Origin: Kingdonia uniflora
Lineage: Eukaryota > Streptophyta > Magnoliopsida > Ranunculales > Circaeasteraceae
Assembly: GCA_014058105.1 (NCBI GenBank)
Contig: JACGCM010000679.1
Span: 124,001 to 188,000, forward strand
DNA length: 64,000 nucleotides
Direction: 5' to 3'
The notes beneath the pieces are model-generated. The model was given only the letters and a program-made list of their open reading frames with translations, did not search any database and was not told the origin of the DNA. Below are positions 1 through 11,572 of this stretch, piece by piece. Position 1 is the first letter of the stretch. Every line of letters starts with the position of its first letter. The translations under genes and the position numbers were made by a program.

Positions 1-128
1 CCGATAATATTGTCTTAAAACAAATACAAGATCAATATTGAGTTAAAAAACATGTTTAATAAACTTGTACGACTAAGAGAAGTATTAAATTACATTAAGA
101 ACACGCAGATAATGCAAGAAATGGAGTA

Positions 129-1466
129 CTAAGTTTGAAGATTTCCTTTCACGACCCACAAATGCTCAATTAGATCATCCTTTTAATTAAAGTGAAGTTC
201 TCGACTTCGAATTCGGTTCATTTTCAATATAAAAGATTATATTCTTCCGCGTTCGCGTACAATATCGAACCGTTCGCCTTCGATAGTTGAGGGATCGACC
301 GGGTTGTAGTCTAAGTATGATGGGAATACACCTCGTTCCTCTTCGACGATCATATTGTGCATTATCATGCACGTATTCATGACATTGCTTAAAACCTGGG
401 GGTCCCACAATTTAATCGGATTTTTTACAACATTGAACCAAGATTATAAAACTCCAAACATCCGTTCTACATCTTTTCGGCAACTTTATTATTGTTGAGC
501 AAAGAATTTTTGTTTCGATGTAACTAGATTGGATATGGTTTGGACAAGTATTCCCCATTTGAGGTATATGCCATCTGCTAGGTAATACCCCATATCATAA
601 TCTTTTTCGATAATTGTATAATTGTAAAGTGGGGCGATACCATCGACCAGGTTGGTGAAAAGATATAATTATTACAGGATATTGATATCATTGTTAGACC
701 CTGGTAACCTAATAAAAGTATGCAAAATCCATAGGTCGTGTGAAGCTATCACTTTAAAAATCAGCGTCGCCTTGGGGTAATAACCAGTAAATTGACCATG
801 CTAAGCTTTGAGACAATTTTTCCATATCTAATATACGTAATTAAGGCTTCCTGACATACTGGGAAATCCCAGGGAGTCTCCGATCGCTTTTAACTTTTCG
901 ACGTCGGCCGCGTTTGGTGCTCAAAGATATTCCTCGCCAAAAATTTGTATAACCACAGCACAAAACCTTTTCACACATAATAAGGTTGTGTTTTCTCCTA
1001 CTCGGATATATTCATCAAAAAGATCTACCGCAACACCGTAACTTAGGAAACGTAGTGCTGCAACTATCTTTTAGTACGGTGATAACCCCATAGTACCAGC
1101 GTTGTTAGGTTTCTGGTCAAAATAATGATCATGTGCAATGACTACATCAAATAGATGCATAAACATGTCTCTACTCATACGAAAACGTGGCCAAAATTCC
1201 CATGGCTCATATGTGCAATTCGGCTTGAAGTAGTTTCGTATAATTCTGTAATTCTCCAATTGATGATCTCGCTTCTTTATCTTATTCTTACAGCCCATGA
1301 TACTCTCACCGTAACTCGAAGTTGTATCCTTAACTACTATGTTCATTGCAGCTTGGTGCAGAACGCAAATTGCCACCGTACAATTAAAGATAAGATCGTT
1401 AGAGGAGGACGACGACGATAAACCTGGAGGATCGGGTATGGATAAATCGGATGATGAAGAAGACAT
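129..1466 (-). pseudogene. PIF/Harbinger-type transposase (ALP1/HARBI1-like), degenerate
   Basis: The minus strand encodes a nearly full-length plant PIF/Harbinger nuclease. I chose the ATG at 1466, which gives MSSSSSDLSIPDPP followed by a Ser-rich stretch; an earlier ATG at 1610 would read back through the upstream array. In order I see RDHQLENYRIIRNYF, RFRMSRDMFMHL and LSPY, then across several breaks PGSNNDINIL, MGYYLADGIY, VERMFGVL, MHNMIVEEERG and finally DLIEHLW before a TAG at 129-131. These match the family's DDE core and C-terminus. The first catalytic position, normally in a GSIDCMHW-like motif, reads GSLNYVY, so the Asp is lost. Stops and frameshifts lie throughout 239-1080. Family members cut and paste DNA in the nucleus, and the plant protein ALP1 is a domesticated relative. 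This copy cannot be active. Terminal inverted repeats were not found; the left end may lie outside the window. Confidence 0.85.
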
Positions 1467-1575
1467 TTGAGGCTCTGGTGTTGAGTGAAGGGTATAATAC
1501 CAGATGGTGAACAAGTTTCTAATGGAAGAGAGAAGTGTAAAAAACAATGTAAAAGGGGAAGAAGATGTGGGTCTT

Positions 1576-1660
1576 GAAACATAGATTTGGCGGTGAAATA
1601 AACACCGCACGGTAAAAGGAGCACCGCATGGTATTCATTTCACCGCCAAATCTATGTTTC
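1576..1660. repeat. 24-bp perfect inverted repeat containing a palindrome array (array A)
   Basis: Arms at 1576-1599 and 1637-1660 are perfect reverse complements over 24 bases with a 37-base loop. Ten-base units related to ACCGCRYGGT recur every 19 bases. Those at 1604 (ACCGCACGGT) and 1623 (ACCGCATGGT) are complete; 1585 keeps the right half GGCGGT and 1642 keeps the left half ACCGCC. The array ends about 110 bases upstream of the ATG of the PIF-like transposase on the minus strand. It could be a promoter or transposase-binding array, or a small foldback element. Confidence 0.8.
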
Positions 1661-2037
1661 TATTCAACCTCAGTGACAATTTTGTTTGAATATAATTTGG
1701 TTCTATTCGAATAAAACTTCTAAGTACCAAATTGTGCAAAATTGTAGAAATTTATTCGAGCAGACAAATAGTCTGTTCGAATAAACTTTGAAAAAACTCA
1801 TACTGGCAACTCATATAGGTCATCTACACCTCAGTAAGCAATTAATTCGAATAGATATTGAAAAAATTCTCCCAAATACCAAAAAACTTCAGTCAATTTC
1901 AACATTAGATAATCATGGCAAATAAACATTAAGAACATCCAAAACATCGTCTACAAAAACATCGTCTACTCAGAATCATCTTCATAATCATAGTTGAGCT
2001 TCAACGTCGTCTCAGAAAACATCAAAAACACCTATAG
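1661..2037. other. Gene-less spacer with TTCGAA hexamers
   Basis: No coding region is seen. Three TTCGAA hexamers lie at 1706, 1776 and 1846, about 70 bases apart, plus TTCGAG near 1764. The segment lies between array A and the stop codon of PMD gene 1, so part of it is probably that gene's 3' flank. Confidence 0.5.
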
Positions 2038-4219
2038 CTACTCAAAATCATCTCCAGTACCCCGCCCCCTACGGCTAGTACCACCTCCCCTGTTTCGCAG
2101 ACCAGATCTACGTTGCTTGGTCCTCGCTCTACCTCCAGGTGGTAGCGGCACCACCCGTACGTCATGCCCCCTCCTCAGCTGTAGGTCTTGAACGGGACAA
2201 AGAAAATTTATAAATATTTTGACAAAAGAAATATAACATTAAGAAAAAACACCGCAATAAATGCATAAATAAATTACTTACATGGGCATATAGCTGATGA
2301 TCTATACTGTCAATTTTCATGTGGGCAATAGCAAGCTCATCCTCCAACTCCTTGGACCTTTGTGTGTCCCACGCAGACTCTGTAAGGACGAGTTGCCACA
2401 TACCATGAGTCAGGTGCCACAGTTCTTCCGCGCCGTAGGAGGAAGACATGGATGGTGGGTCTCTCAAGCGGGCGATGGGGAGCATCTCACGTCGCCCTGT
2501 TCACTTTATGTACCACCTCGGGTTTGGCCCCTCCACCTCACCAGGCAAACTGAAGTCCTGAGATGCGCTATGAACTGACGCTGACGTAACCACCACGGGT
2601 GTAATACCAGCGCTGAGTGTAGTCGGTCCGAACATATCTATATTCCCCATCCTCTGGGAATCTGTCAACATGTAGCCTACCTCCGAAGTTTGTTCAGCCC
2701 AGTATAAGGCGTAAGTCTCTCGCTCCTCCCCTACCACAAACTGCTCACAGTCAAGGAACCCAGCCTGTCTCATCTCATGTAAAACTACTGAACTAATATG
2801 CAGTGACATGCTAAGCTGATAATCTAAAGGAATACGCGCCTCGCCGTCCAACTGCCTCCAGCATCTATCTCCCAAGTAATATTTGCAGTTTCCGTTTGGT
2901 ACTTGAAGTGGCATCCTTTTACAGGATAGGAGTTTTGCAGTCAGTACATTCTCTATCTCAAACACTACAGAATCTAACCAAGGTTCCCATGTGATCGTCT
3001 CAATAGTGCGGTGATCAATATGGTATCTGCCTAGAATAAATAGATTGGTTGCCTGGCCATTTGTTATTCTCTTGTTCCCCCTCTCCCATTCTTTGAGGTA
3101 CGGATAGGCCGGGAACTTTACCTCTTCATTGACTATAGGGTGACCAGCCCCACAATACTCGTAGAACCAATACTGCATTTTAAAATAACGTAAAAAATAA
3201 TAAGAATTTATATTTAAGACATTTATTGGAAGATATTTAATTTTTAAAAGGAAAAAGTGTTAGTGTACCGTAAGAAGTTGGACAAATCCAGTGATGGCAC
3301 CCCCGGTCGTAACTACGGTATCCAAACCATGGTACAAAGAAGCCAGAATAGCAGAACCCCAGTCATATTGGGCAGTCGAGTCCAAATCGGCCACGACCGC
3401 GAGATATCCAAGCGGGACGGTGTCGTTGGCCATTTGGAACCTCAAATGTTCCATCATGAAGATGATAAAAGTATGAGCAATAGTTATATCATCCTCCCGA
3501 TTAGCTGCGATGGTCAAGTACGTCCACATATGTGCAATGCTGATGTTCCCACTCATTATATGGCTGAAATCAATGTTGGGGAGCAATTGCCTCGCATTGG
3601 ATAAAATAGACCATGTGTCATCATACGACACCTGTGTCGGATATCGGCCGATTGACAATGATGTCAGTATAGTGAAATCGAGAGGAGTGACCTCTATCTT
3701 TGCACAAGGGATCAGAAACGTGTGTGTGGCCGACCACCAATGCTCTATAAGCGCCTGAATTTTCCGATTATCAAAATTGCCCAAGCATATATCCATAAAC
3801 TGCCTGAAAATATTCACCACGGCATCCCTTACAGGTAGAATTACGACAATATCCTTCCATATTTTGAACACCGTAATAAATGTGTCGTGCACACGCATCG
3901 AATCCCGATTCTGTTCATTGAGGCATTTTGTCAAATACTTGATTTAGGGAAAAAACAAATTCACAATTATACTAAAACTTACCGTGAGTTCCTTTCCCGT
4001 GTAATAGATGTGACTGACTCTGTCTGAGAGTTGGGTAATACACTTCCGCGGGAAGTTTTCTTAGGCTGGGTTTGGTATAGATTGGGGTTGGACATCTTCA
4101 AATTCCACTCGCTTTTTCTTCCTTCCGGACCTCGAGCGAGTTACGGCACGCTCTGGATCTCTTGTTCCTCTAAACCCAGGTATAGTACTAGGGTGTGGTT
4201 CTCCCTCTGGCATATGCAT
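2038..4219 (-). pseudogene. Plant mobile domain (PMD / aminotransferase-like) gene 1, four exons, two in-frame stops
   Basis: This is a PMD (MAIL1/MAIN-type) protein gene. Exon 1 (4219-3983) encodes a basic region, SRSGRKKKRVEF, possibly a nuclear signal. Exon 2 (about 3937-3269) has the PMD core: IQALIEHWWSATHTFLIP, VTPLDFTILTSLSIGRYP and WGSAILASLYHGLDT. Exon 3 (3172-2282) starts YWFYEYCGAGHPIV and ends in a coiled-coil-like segment. Exon 4 (2178-2038) gives an RG-rich basic tail and a TAG. Introns at 3268-3173 (96 b) and 2281-2179 (103 b) have GT-AG ends and are phase 0. Intron 1 starts at 3982 with GTAAGT and ends at 3938 (45 b, short for a plant) or at 3911 (72 b); both keep frame. In-frame stops are TAA at 4061-4063 and TGA at 2501-2503. 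PMD proteins act in the nucleus in silencing, and PMDs also occur in transposons. The gene lies tail-on to the PIF transposase with a similar upstream array. Confidence 0.8.
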
Positions 4220-4324
4220 TTTGATTTTGTTAGAATCACAATTTTTTACCAGGGATTTTGAGAGAGAGCAAGAAGTAAAAAAGTGAGAATAGTCGAGTTG
4301 GGAATGTAGTTTTACAAACAGTTG

Positions 4325-4391
4325 AAGCGGCGGTGATTAAAACACCGCGCGGTGTTCCTTTTACCGCACAATAAAAGAAACACCGCGCGGT
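4325..4391. promoter_or_regulatory. 19-bp-period ACCGCRYGGT array upstream of PMD gene 1 (array B)
   Basis: Units at 4344 and 4382 are the perfect palindrome ACCGCGCGGT. Position 4363 has the left half (ACCGCAC) and 4325 has the right half (GGCGGT). All four sit on a 19-base grid. The near edge is 106 bases before the proposed ATG at 4219. The 38 bases 4329-4366, reversed, match 1610-1647 of array A at about 30 positions. The purine-rich + strand between array and ATG, read as pyrimidine tracts on the coding strand, also resembles that of the PIF transposase gene. Confidence 0.65.
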
Positions 4392-5102
4392 ATTTTAATC
4401 TCCTCAAAATTAAAAGAAAAATCCACGTTGGCAACTCACACTGGCTGTTGGGAGAAATCGGGTGTGAGTTGTGGGTTTGGTGGGCCAGGGTGTCAGAATT
4501 CACACCCAAACCCATACTTGCTACTAGAGATGCTCTAAACAGCAGCACTTCAAAATGAGGGCATAGTTGTAGGCCTCAATTTCTCTCTAGGATTGAGGAT
4601 CCTATTACTATTGAATATTTTATATTTGATTAGCTTGGCTTTAGAAGCCTTGTATGGTCACATGTTTTTATACCTTCTTTTTTCCTTATTAATTTCTCAT
4701 TTAGCGAAAAAAGAAAAGAAAAAAAGTTAGGCATGTTGCTTGAGGGTGGGTAAAGTACCTAAGGGTTAGCTAACCCGCGGGAGAGCTAGATCCCCCATGG
4801 GTTAGCTAATCCGGACTCAATAAGGTTATCAATTCTCTATGTTAAAATCAGATACAAAGCCTAAGTTGACATCAACTTCAATGCTCCCATTTCATCCAAC
4901 CCATTACCCGAATTCACAAATATTGGGCGATACTGCCATGTTGATGTACTTTTAAGGATTTCGCAAGTTCTAAAAGAGAAATAAAGAAGGCTCTACACTT
5001 GTTTCGCTAAATGGGGTTGAAGGGGTTTGCTACTACACTATCTCTTCACATATTATTTGACAGTTTCTGGAATTTACAAGAAGGAAATCAGCTGCAAAAT
5101 AG
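4392..5102. other. Gene-less spacer with a duplicated palindrome
   Basis: No gene is recognised. The 12-base palindrome GGTTAGCTAACC begins near 4766 and an imperfect copy follows about 40 bases on. The stretch 4425-4440 shares GGCAACTCA with 1807-1815, another similarity between the flanks of the two palindrome arrays. Confidence 0.35.
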
Positions 5103-5321
5103 ACGATAGATAATGGAGTCATGCCTAAACACGTGACGTTCGCAATTGTGATTGACTGTGACTTAAAAGTGGGAAATATGGAGGCTGCTAAAAGTCTTTT
5201 CATGGAGATGCAAAATAGAGGTCTAATGCTGACACATAAACTTTTACATTGCTTATTAGTTATTACACGGTTACATTACAAAAGGGAACATAACAGAGAC
5301 ATTTGCATTAGAAAATTGTGA
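5103..5321 (+). pseudogene. PPR-repeat gene fragment
   Basis: After a TAG at 5100-5102, the frame reads DNGVMPKHVTFAIVIDC and then KVGNMEAAKSLFMEMQNRG. This is close to one pentatricopeptide repeat and its neighbour: the G-V-P-x-H-V-T-(Y/F) start, then C-K-x-G-x-x-x-x-A and L-F-x-E-M-x-x-R-G. PPR proteins bind organelle RNA. Only about one and a half repeats remain, with no start codon, targeting peptide or further repeats, so this is a dispersed fragment. After residue 46 or so the resemblance fades. A chance match is possible but the spacing of the conserved residues makes it unlikely. Confidence 0.5.
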
Positions 5322-6126
5322 TAAATCCCTAAATGGCGTAAAGCCTGAAGGTAATTTTTAACCCTGAAGGTAGTATTTAACGGTTACATTTGTTTAATGA
5401 AATATTTAAAAAAAAATCTAATATACTAATACAAAGTGAACTGATCTAATTGGGTTGCTTAATTTGGTGCATCTTAATGAAAAGGCTTTTACTTATATTT
5501 AATGCCAAACACCCATATCCAGTCTTGTGGGTGCATATAAGTCTTTGTGATACTTTCTATTTCTGCCAAACGCCCATCTCCTAATGGTCAACTTTCTATT
5601 TCTGTGAATATTCTTTTGTTGCGACTAAACGTGGGTAACGTTTCTGTGTTACACAGGTATTTAGCTTACCCATTGCCCACGTGCACGCCCCTATTTTTCC
5701 TCGACTCACTCATAATTCAGATTGGTCAGGACAAGACCATATCTCTCCTCTCTCTAAAATTCTCAACTTCTCTCTCTCTCCTGAATTATTAGCTTAGGTC
5801 ACGATGAGATGAGAGAAGTTTCAAACCATTACTGTGGTCATGGAGGGAGGAAATTAAAGTGATAATCTAAAGGAGAAGGCCAAAAAAAACCTTCTCAAAG
5901 CATTACTACAAGCATGGAGGAAGGCAAACTTTAATTTTTGAATTCCAATTTTAAAGGTTTCTCATTTTTCCATAATCAAATGTTAGCGTAACTGGGTTTT
6001 ATATGCAAGTATAGGGCTGGATCTTCTAACATTCCAATACAACCTTCAATCTATCAATGTGGATACAGGGTCTTATATAGTTTTATACATTATCTTATTA
6101 ACGTTAGCATTTTTATGCCTTCTTAG
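5322..6126. other. Gene-less AT-rich spacer
   Basis: I see no coding similarity, repeat or RNA gene. A pyrimidine-rich stretch with TCTCTC tracts lies at about 5740-5785. The end may be an intron of the next reading frame, since an AG acceptor-like CTTCTTAG stands at 6119-6126. Confidence 0.4.
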
Positions 6127-6267
6127 TTGCATGTTTGTTCATATGGTGCCTTTTACTTGACTAATGTTAGCGTTATAATAGATTGTCTTTCTATAAAAAC
6201 CATAGCTCAAAGCAAAGATGAAGAAGCTATTAAATTTGCAGTCAATAGTGAACTTGGGGATAACTAT
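6127..6267 (+). CDS. Unknown acidic reading frame, part 1 (interrupted by Copia-1)
   Basis: From a possible splice acceptor at 6125-6126 this frame stays open for 47 codons to the Copia-1 insertion point. It ends with QSKDEEAIKFAVNSELGDNY. It continues in the same frame after the element at 12460 (SGDEGEVSGDDARVKG), once the 5-bp target duplication is counted once. I do not recognise the family. The acidic Gly/Asp-rich composition, and the position before the acidic linker of PMD gene 2, suggest a 5' exon of that gene, but this is inference. Confidence 0.45.
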
Positions 6268-7149
6268 TGTTAGGGAAATTAATTATGTTACCTCTGCAGC
6301 AGTTATCGAAAGCAGAGATTAATAGAAAAACAACAACTGTGGCAAGATGAACTGGAGATACTGAAGTGATGATCTGGAGATGCTGAGTCGAGCACTAAGT
6401 CTTTATCTTTAAGACATTTTGCCGCACTGCCCTTTGTAAACGGTTAATTACTGCGTCGCCTCCAGAATAAAACAACAGAGTGAGAACTTCTCCTGCAAGG
6501 AAGAAGTACCTTCAAATGATTTGCACTTTTAACAACTTTACTCAGATTCTAGACTCAAGATTCAAAGAGAAGAGAAGAGATGAATTGTGTATTCGATGGA
6601 TTGATAAAACTGAGGCACAGTTTCTCTTTATATAGAGCAAGTTTGAAACGGTAACAAAAGTTAATGGTAGGACACGTAATCAAAAACGTTCGAAACGGAA
6701 ATGAAACGTTAAGACTTAATTTCGAAACAGTTACGTATGAGAAAATCAAAAATGAAAAAGTTCAGTTCGAAATAGACTCGGTTCGAATTTGGTTTCCTGG
6801 GAACTCCAGATCGAAGTAGACTCAGTTCGAATTTGGTTTCCTGGTAACTCGAGGTCGAAAGGACTTGATTCGAAATGATCCAGGTCGAGATTGATTGGAC
6901 TCTGTTCGAATTGGTCCAGTTGGTCCAGGTCGAATGAAATTGTATTTTGATAAAATCAATTCTATCATAGAAACCCAAGTTCGAGGCCCAAGCCCATGAG
7001 CCAAACAAAGTTTTAAACTCATTTTTTCGGCCAGCCCCCGCCCAACATATAAAATAAATGATATATGCTATATCAAGGAAACAAACTACTCTTCCAAGCA
7101 ATGTGGGACTAGCAAGCCACATAGTGTTTTGGAGATATAAAACCCAACA
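6268..7149 (-). repeat. Copia-1 3' LTR
   Basis: Same length as its partner at 11573-12454. On the minus strand a TATATAAA box (about 6626-6637) follows a cluster of seven TTCGAA hexamers (6689-6910). Two 44-base direct repeats starting with GTTCGAATTTGG lie at 6781 and 6825. Confidence 0.9.
6689..6910 (-). promoter_or_regulatory. TTCGAA cluster in the U3 of the Copia-1 3' LTR
   Basis: Exact TTCGAA at 6689, 6721, 6766, 6782, 6826, 6869 and 6905, immediately upstream (minus strand) of the TATA box. The partner LTR keeps only three exact copies (11948, 11994, 12131). Function unknown; the position suits a promoter-proximal enhancer. Confidence 0.6.
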
Positions 7150-7715
7150 ATCCCCCACTATATCGAGAAAACATATCCGAGTAAAAAATTTAAAGTAGTG
7201 CGTAAGTAGATGAGTCTTTTGACTTGAACCTTTACATAGTGAATATGCTTTTGAAGTACTAGAAATTAGACTGACATTCATCTTGAACTCTAATTCTGGA
7301 GGGTACAACTACAACACACCACACACAATTTTAATAGTGTAAATTTCAAAAACAATGTCAGCGCTATACGGCCATACGCTCGTATCCCGGTTCTAATGAA
7401 AACTCCAGAGAACTTGCCCAAGTTCCTATAGGAAGTGGCCTTACTTCCACAATCATCAAGGTGAGTCAATCAGGAGTACTCCTATAGCTAAGTACCCCAC
7501 TCCACATAGAGTATAACCTTCATTAAGAATTATAGAATAACTCAACCTTAAATCACTACAGGATATGATGCTCTTATAGGGATGAACTAGGAGTAACTAC
7601 CCCTTCTTAAAAAATGCATGATTCTTCTTATTTATCATATGACTTGTTTTTCCCTTTGAACCTATTTCTTGGGATCTCCAGTCTATAGGTTGGGTTACCA
7701 TCACAGATATTTGAA

Positions 7716-10700
7716 CTATACGGGCTTTAACCCCATCCCTTTCAAGGTGTTCCACACCTTCTTTTGAGCTAACCTTTTCGTCAAAGGATCAGCCAGGTTC
7801 GTTTCTAACAGAACAAAATCTACTCTGACAGCCTCAGAAGTGAGCTTCTCTCTTACAGTACTGTGCTTACGACGTATTTGTCGTTTCTTGTCGTTGTAAT
7901 AACGATTCTCCACTTTTGCCATAGCTACAGTGCTATCGCAATGGATAAGTATGGCTGGTAATGGCTTATCCCATAAAGGGATATCTGATAAAAGGTTTCT
8001 TAACCAATCTGCCTCCTTATTGGCAGCAGCTAGTGCTATCTGTTCTTACTCCATCGTAGATTGGGCTAAAATAGTTTGTTTTTTGGACCTCCAAGAAACT
8101 GGCCCACCAACAATGCTAAAGATATAACCGCTGGTAGCCTTGGAGTCTTCAGATAGGGTGTTCCAATCAGTATCGGTAAATCCCTCTAGGACTGTGGGGA
8201 ATCGCTCATAGTGTATTCCTAGGCTCATGGCTTTTTTCAGATACCGCATGACCCTTTTTATAGCATACCAATGCTCCGTACCTGGAAAACTAGTAAATCT
8301 ACATAACACCCCTACTGCATAAGCAATGTCTGGCCTAATACAATCAGTAGCATACCGAAGGCTGCCAATGATACTAGCATACTCAGTTTGTCTAATACTG
8401 TCACCAGTATTCCTGAATAGCTTCTGACTAGGGTCGAAAGGAGTGTACACTGGTTTACAGTCATAGTAGTTATACCTTTTTAAGATCTTCTCAATGTAAT
8501 GAGATTGATCTAAAGTTAAACCACTTTCAGTCCTAGTAATCTTAATTCCCAAAATTGCACTGGCTTCCCCCAAATCCTTCATGTCGAAATTTTGACTTAG
8601 TAGAACCTTGACATCATTAACAATAGAGATATTAGATCTAATAATCAGCAAGCCATCCACATATAAATATATAATAGTGCAAACATTATCTACAGCCTTG
8701 TAATAAATGCATTTGTCACTTTCATTAGTTTTAAAACCATGTGATATGACTACGTTGTCAAATTTCTCATGCCACTGTTTTGGTGCCTATTTGAGACCAT
8801 ACGAATTCACCAATTTATAGACTTTACGTTCCTGACCAGGCACGATAAATCCCTCAGGTTGATCCATGTAAATCTCTTCATCCAAGTCACTGTTTAAAAC
8901 AACAGTTTTAACATCCATTTGGTAAACTGCTAAGTTATGTAAAGCAGCAGTAGCAAGTAATACTCTAATCGAAGTTATTCTAATAGCAGAAGAATAAGTG
9001 TAAAAAAAAATTAATGTTCTCTCTCTGTCTAAATCCTTTAGCTACAAGCCTAGCTTTGTATTTCTCAACTGACCCATCAGATCTCAATTTCTTTTTAAGG
9101 ATCCATTTACAACCAATTGCCTTACAACCGGAAAGTAAATCAAAAGGGCCCAAGTTCCATTGGACTCTCCATCTCACTGTTAATAGCATCCTGCCAAACA
9201 TCTGAGTCAGGGGAGGTAAGTGTCTTATTAAGGGTAGACGGATCTCCTTCTAGAGTATATATACTTCAAAATCAGGACCAAAATTCTTCTCTACTTGAGC
9301 TCTCTTGCTCCTTCTAACATTTGCAAAAATGTCTATAATTTCCAAATTTCTAGGTTATTCTATTCTAGGTGCAACTGAACTAGATGAGGAACCCCCACTA
9401 TCTCTAGATATAAAAGGAAACTTGTCTTCATAAAAATTAGCGTCAATAGATTCAAGAATAGTTTTATTTTGCAAGTCAAAAAATCTATACGCTTTACTGT
9501 TAATTGCATAACCAATGAAAACACATTTATAAGTACGACTAGTAAGTTTTGACCTTTTTGGATCAGGTATCCTGACATATGATAAACATCCCCAAACTCT
9601 AAAGTATGAGATATTCGGCTTTCTGCCATTCCATAATTCCAAAGGTGTAGCCAAGGTCTTTGAGTTAGGAACTCTGTTTAACACATAACAAACGGTTAAT
9701 AATATCTCTCCCCACCAATAGAAAGTAGCTCCTAAACTTAGCATTATAGCAACTACTAGTTCTGCATAAGTACGGTTCTTACATTCAACCTTTCCGTTCA
9801 TCTCAGGTGAATAAAGAGCTGTGGTCTCATGAATAATACCTGTGGTCTGATATAGCTCGAGGAACACCCCTGTATCATATTCAACTCCTCTGTCACTCTG
9901 AAAACATTATATTTTCTTTCCAAATTGAGTCTTAATTTCAGGAAGGAAAATCTTAAACATGTTCAGAGCTTCGGTATTGTGAGCCATAAGATATATATAG
10001 GTGTAATTAGAATGGTCACCAATAAAAGTTATAAAATAATGTTTCCCGTTCCTTGTCAAGATCCCTTCTAATTTATAAATATCTGAGTGTATAAGATCTA
10101 AGGTTCCAGATTCTCTTTGTACAAATTTGTGAGGTGCCTTAGTGATTTTTTCTTGAAAGCAATATTCACATTTCTCAAAACTGTCTAAAGGGATTTTTGA
10201 AATCAAACTCAGGTTATACATACTTTTAATGAGCTTCTTGTTAACATGACAAAGCCTACTATGCCAAACATTAAAAGTACACACAGAATAAGAAGAAGAT
10301 TCTTTATTAATCATGTCAATGTTAAGCTTAAACATAGAATCACATACATAGCCCTTACCTACAAATTCCCCATTCTTGGCGATCGTATAAACGTCACCTC
10401 CAATATTCTGCGTAAACCCAGCCTTATTCAGGAGAAAAGCAGATACAAGATTCTTCCTTATTTGAGGGGTATGGAGCACATCCTTCAGAATGAGAGTCCT
10501 CCCAGAGGTAATCTTCAGCTCGATATTTCCAGTTCCAGCAACTTCTGTGGTGTGGGTGTCTCTCAGCAACATGTTCTTACCCTTAGCTTCAACATAAGTC
10601 TTATGCAACTCCCTATCATAACAGACGTGGCGAGTAGTACCAGAGTCCATCTACCATCCTTCTGAGCCACTAACCATATTAACCTCAGATATCATAGCAA

Positions 10701-11548
10701 CCAGAGGTTCTTTAGACACATGCTCGGTTAAATGGACCTTTGCAGGTTTCGGCTTGTTACGGCAATCTCGAGCTATGTATCCTGGTCGACTACAGTTATA
10801 ACAAATAAACTGGACAGATTCATGTTTGTTTGTTTGTTTTCGAGGTAGGTACAGAGTTGTTCGAGCCAGAGTTCTTGTTTGGTTTGCGGTACTGGTTTTT
10901 CATACCTTTTTTCACCGGCTTCAGAGAAGCATTGGTTGTCTTGTTCTTGTTATGATTAGACACAAATAGAACTTCTTCATTAATGTCTTGTTTTCTAGCT
11001 TCTTCCTCGATGTCGAAGGGTATTTTTGAACTCCTTCCAGGCCGGAGGTAACTTGTCTATGATGACAACAACCTGGAATTGTTCATCTAATTTGATACTC
11101 TCAGAAATAATCTCATGAGATATCATTTGGAGTTCGTGAGACTGGGTTATGACTGACTTATCGTCATGCATCTTAAAATTTAACTAGCGGCTAACCGCGT
11201 ACTTTTTCGACCCAGGCTCCTCCGTATCATACTTTTTCTGAAGAGCGTCTCAAATTTCTTTAATGGATTTCAACACAGAGTAGAAATCATACAGATCATC
11301 ACTAAGTCCATTCATGATGAAATTCTTACAAAGAAAATCATATACAATTTATTTGTCTAGGGCCTTTACAAATTTAAGGGATATGGGTTCCACTTTATTA
11401 GGCTTAGTAGAGTTACACGACTCAGCTACTTTCTTAGTGGTTAAATAAAAAAAAATTTATGTTTCCACCGACGGAAGTTCTTACCTTTAAATTTGAAAGG
11501 TTTGTTGTTGTCGGTGAAGACAGTTCGGACATCACTGTCACCGTCCAT
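7716..11548 (-). pseudogene. Copia-1 gag-pol polyprotein, degenerate
   Basis: Gag starts at the ATG at 11548 (MDGDSDVRTVF, then KGKNFRRW). A zinc knuckle near 10761-10803 reads CYNCSRPGYIARDC: Tyr replaces the His of CCHC. Protease DSGTTRH is at about 10645. The pre-integrase motif VWHSRLCHVN precedes an integrase core with HSDI, QSDRG and the Glu-containing PEMNGKVECKN. One TAA at about 9907-9909 cuts the integrase. RT has WILKKKLRSDGSVEKYKARLVAKGF; its catalytic YVDD is YVDG (8652-8663). RNase H has GFTDTDW and ends NLADPLTKRL...MGLKPV at 7716. Gag and the middle of RT carry several frameshifts and stops. Such polyproteins make the virus-like particle and copy element RNA to DNA. This copy is inactive. 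Confidence 0.88.
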
Positions 11549-11572
11549 AGCAGATACTAAAATATCTTAAAA

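Noticed and set aside
4766..4817. GGTTAGCTAACC palindrome pair as an operator
   Set aside because: Only two copies, no gene beside them, and no other instance found in the window.
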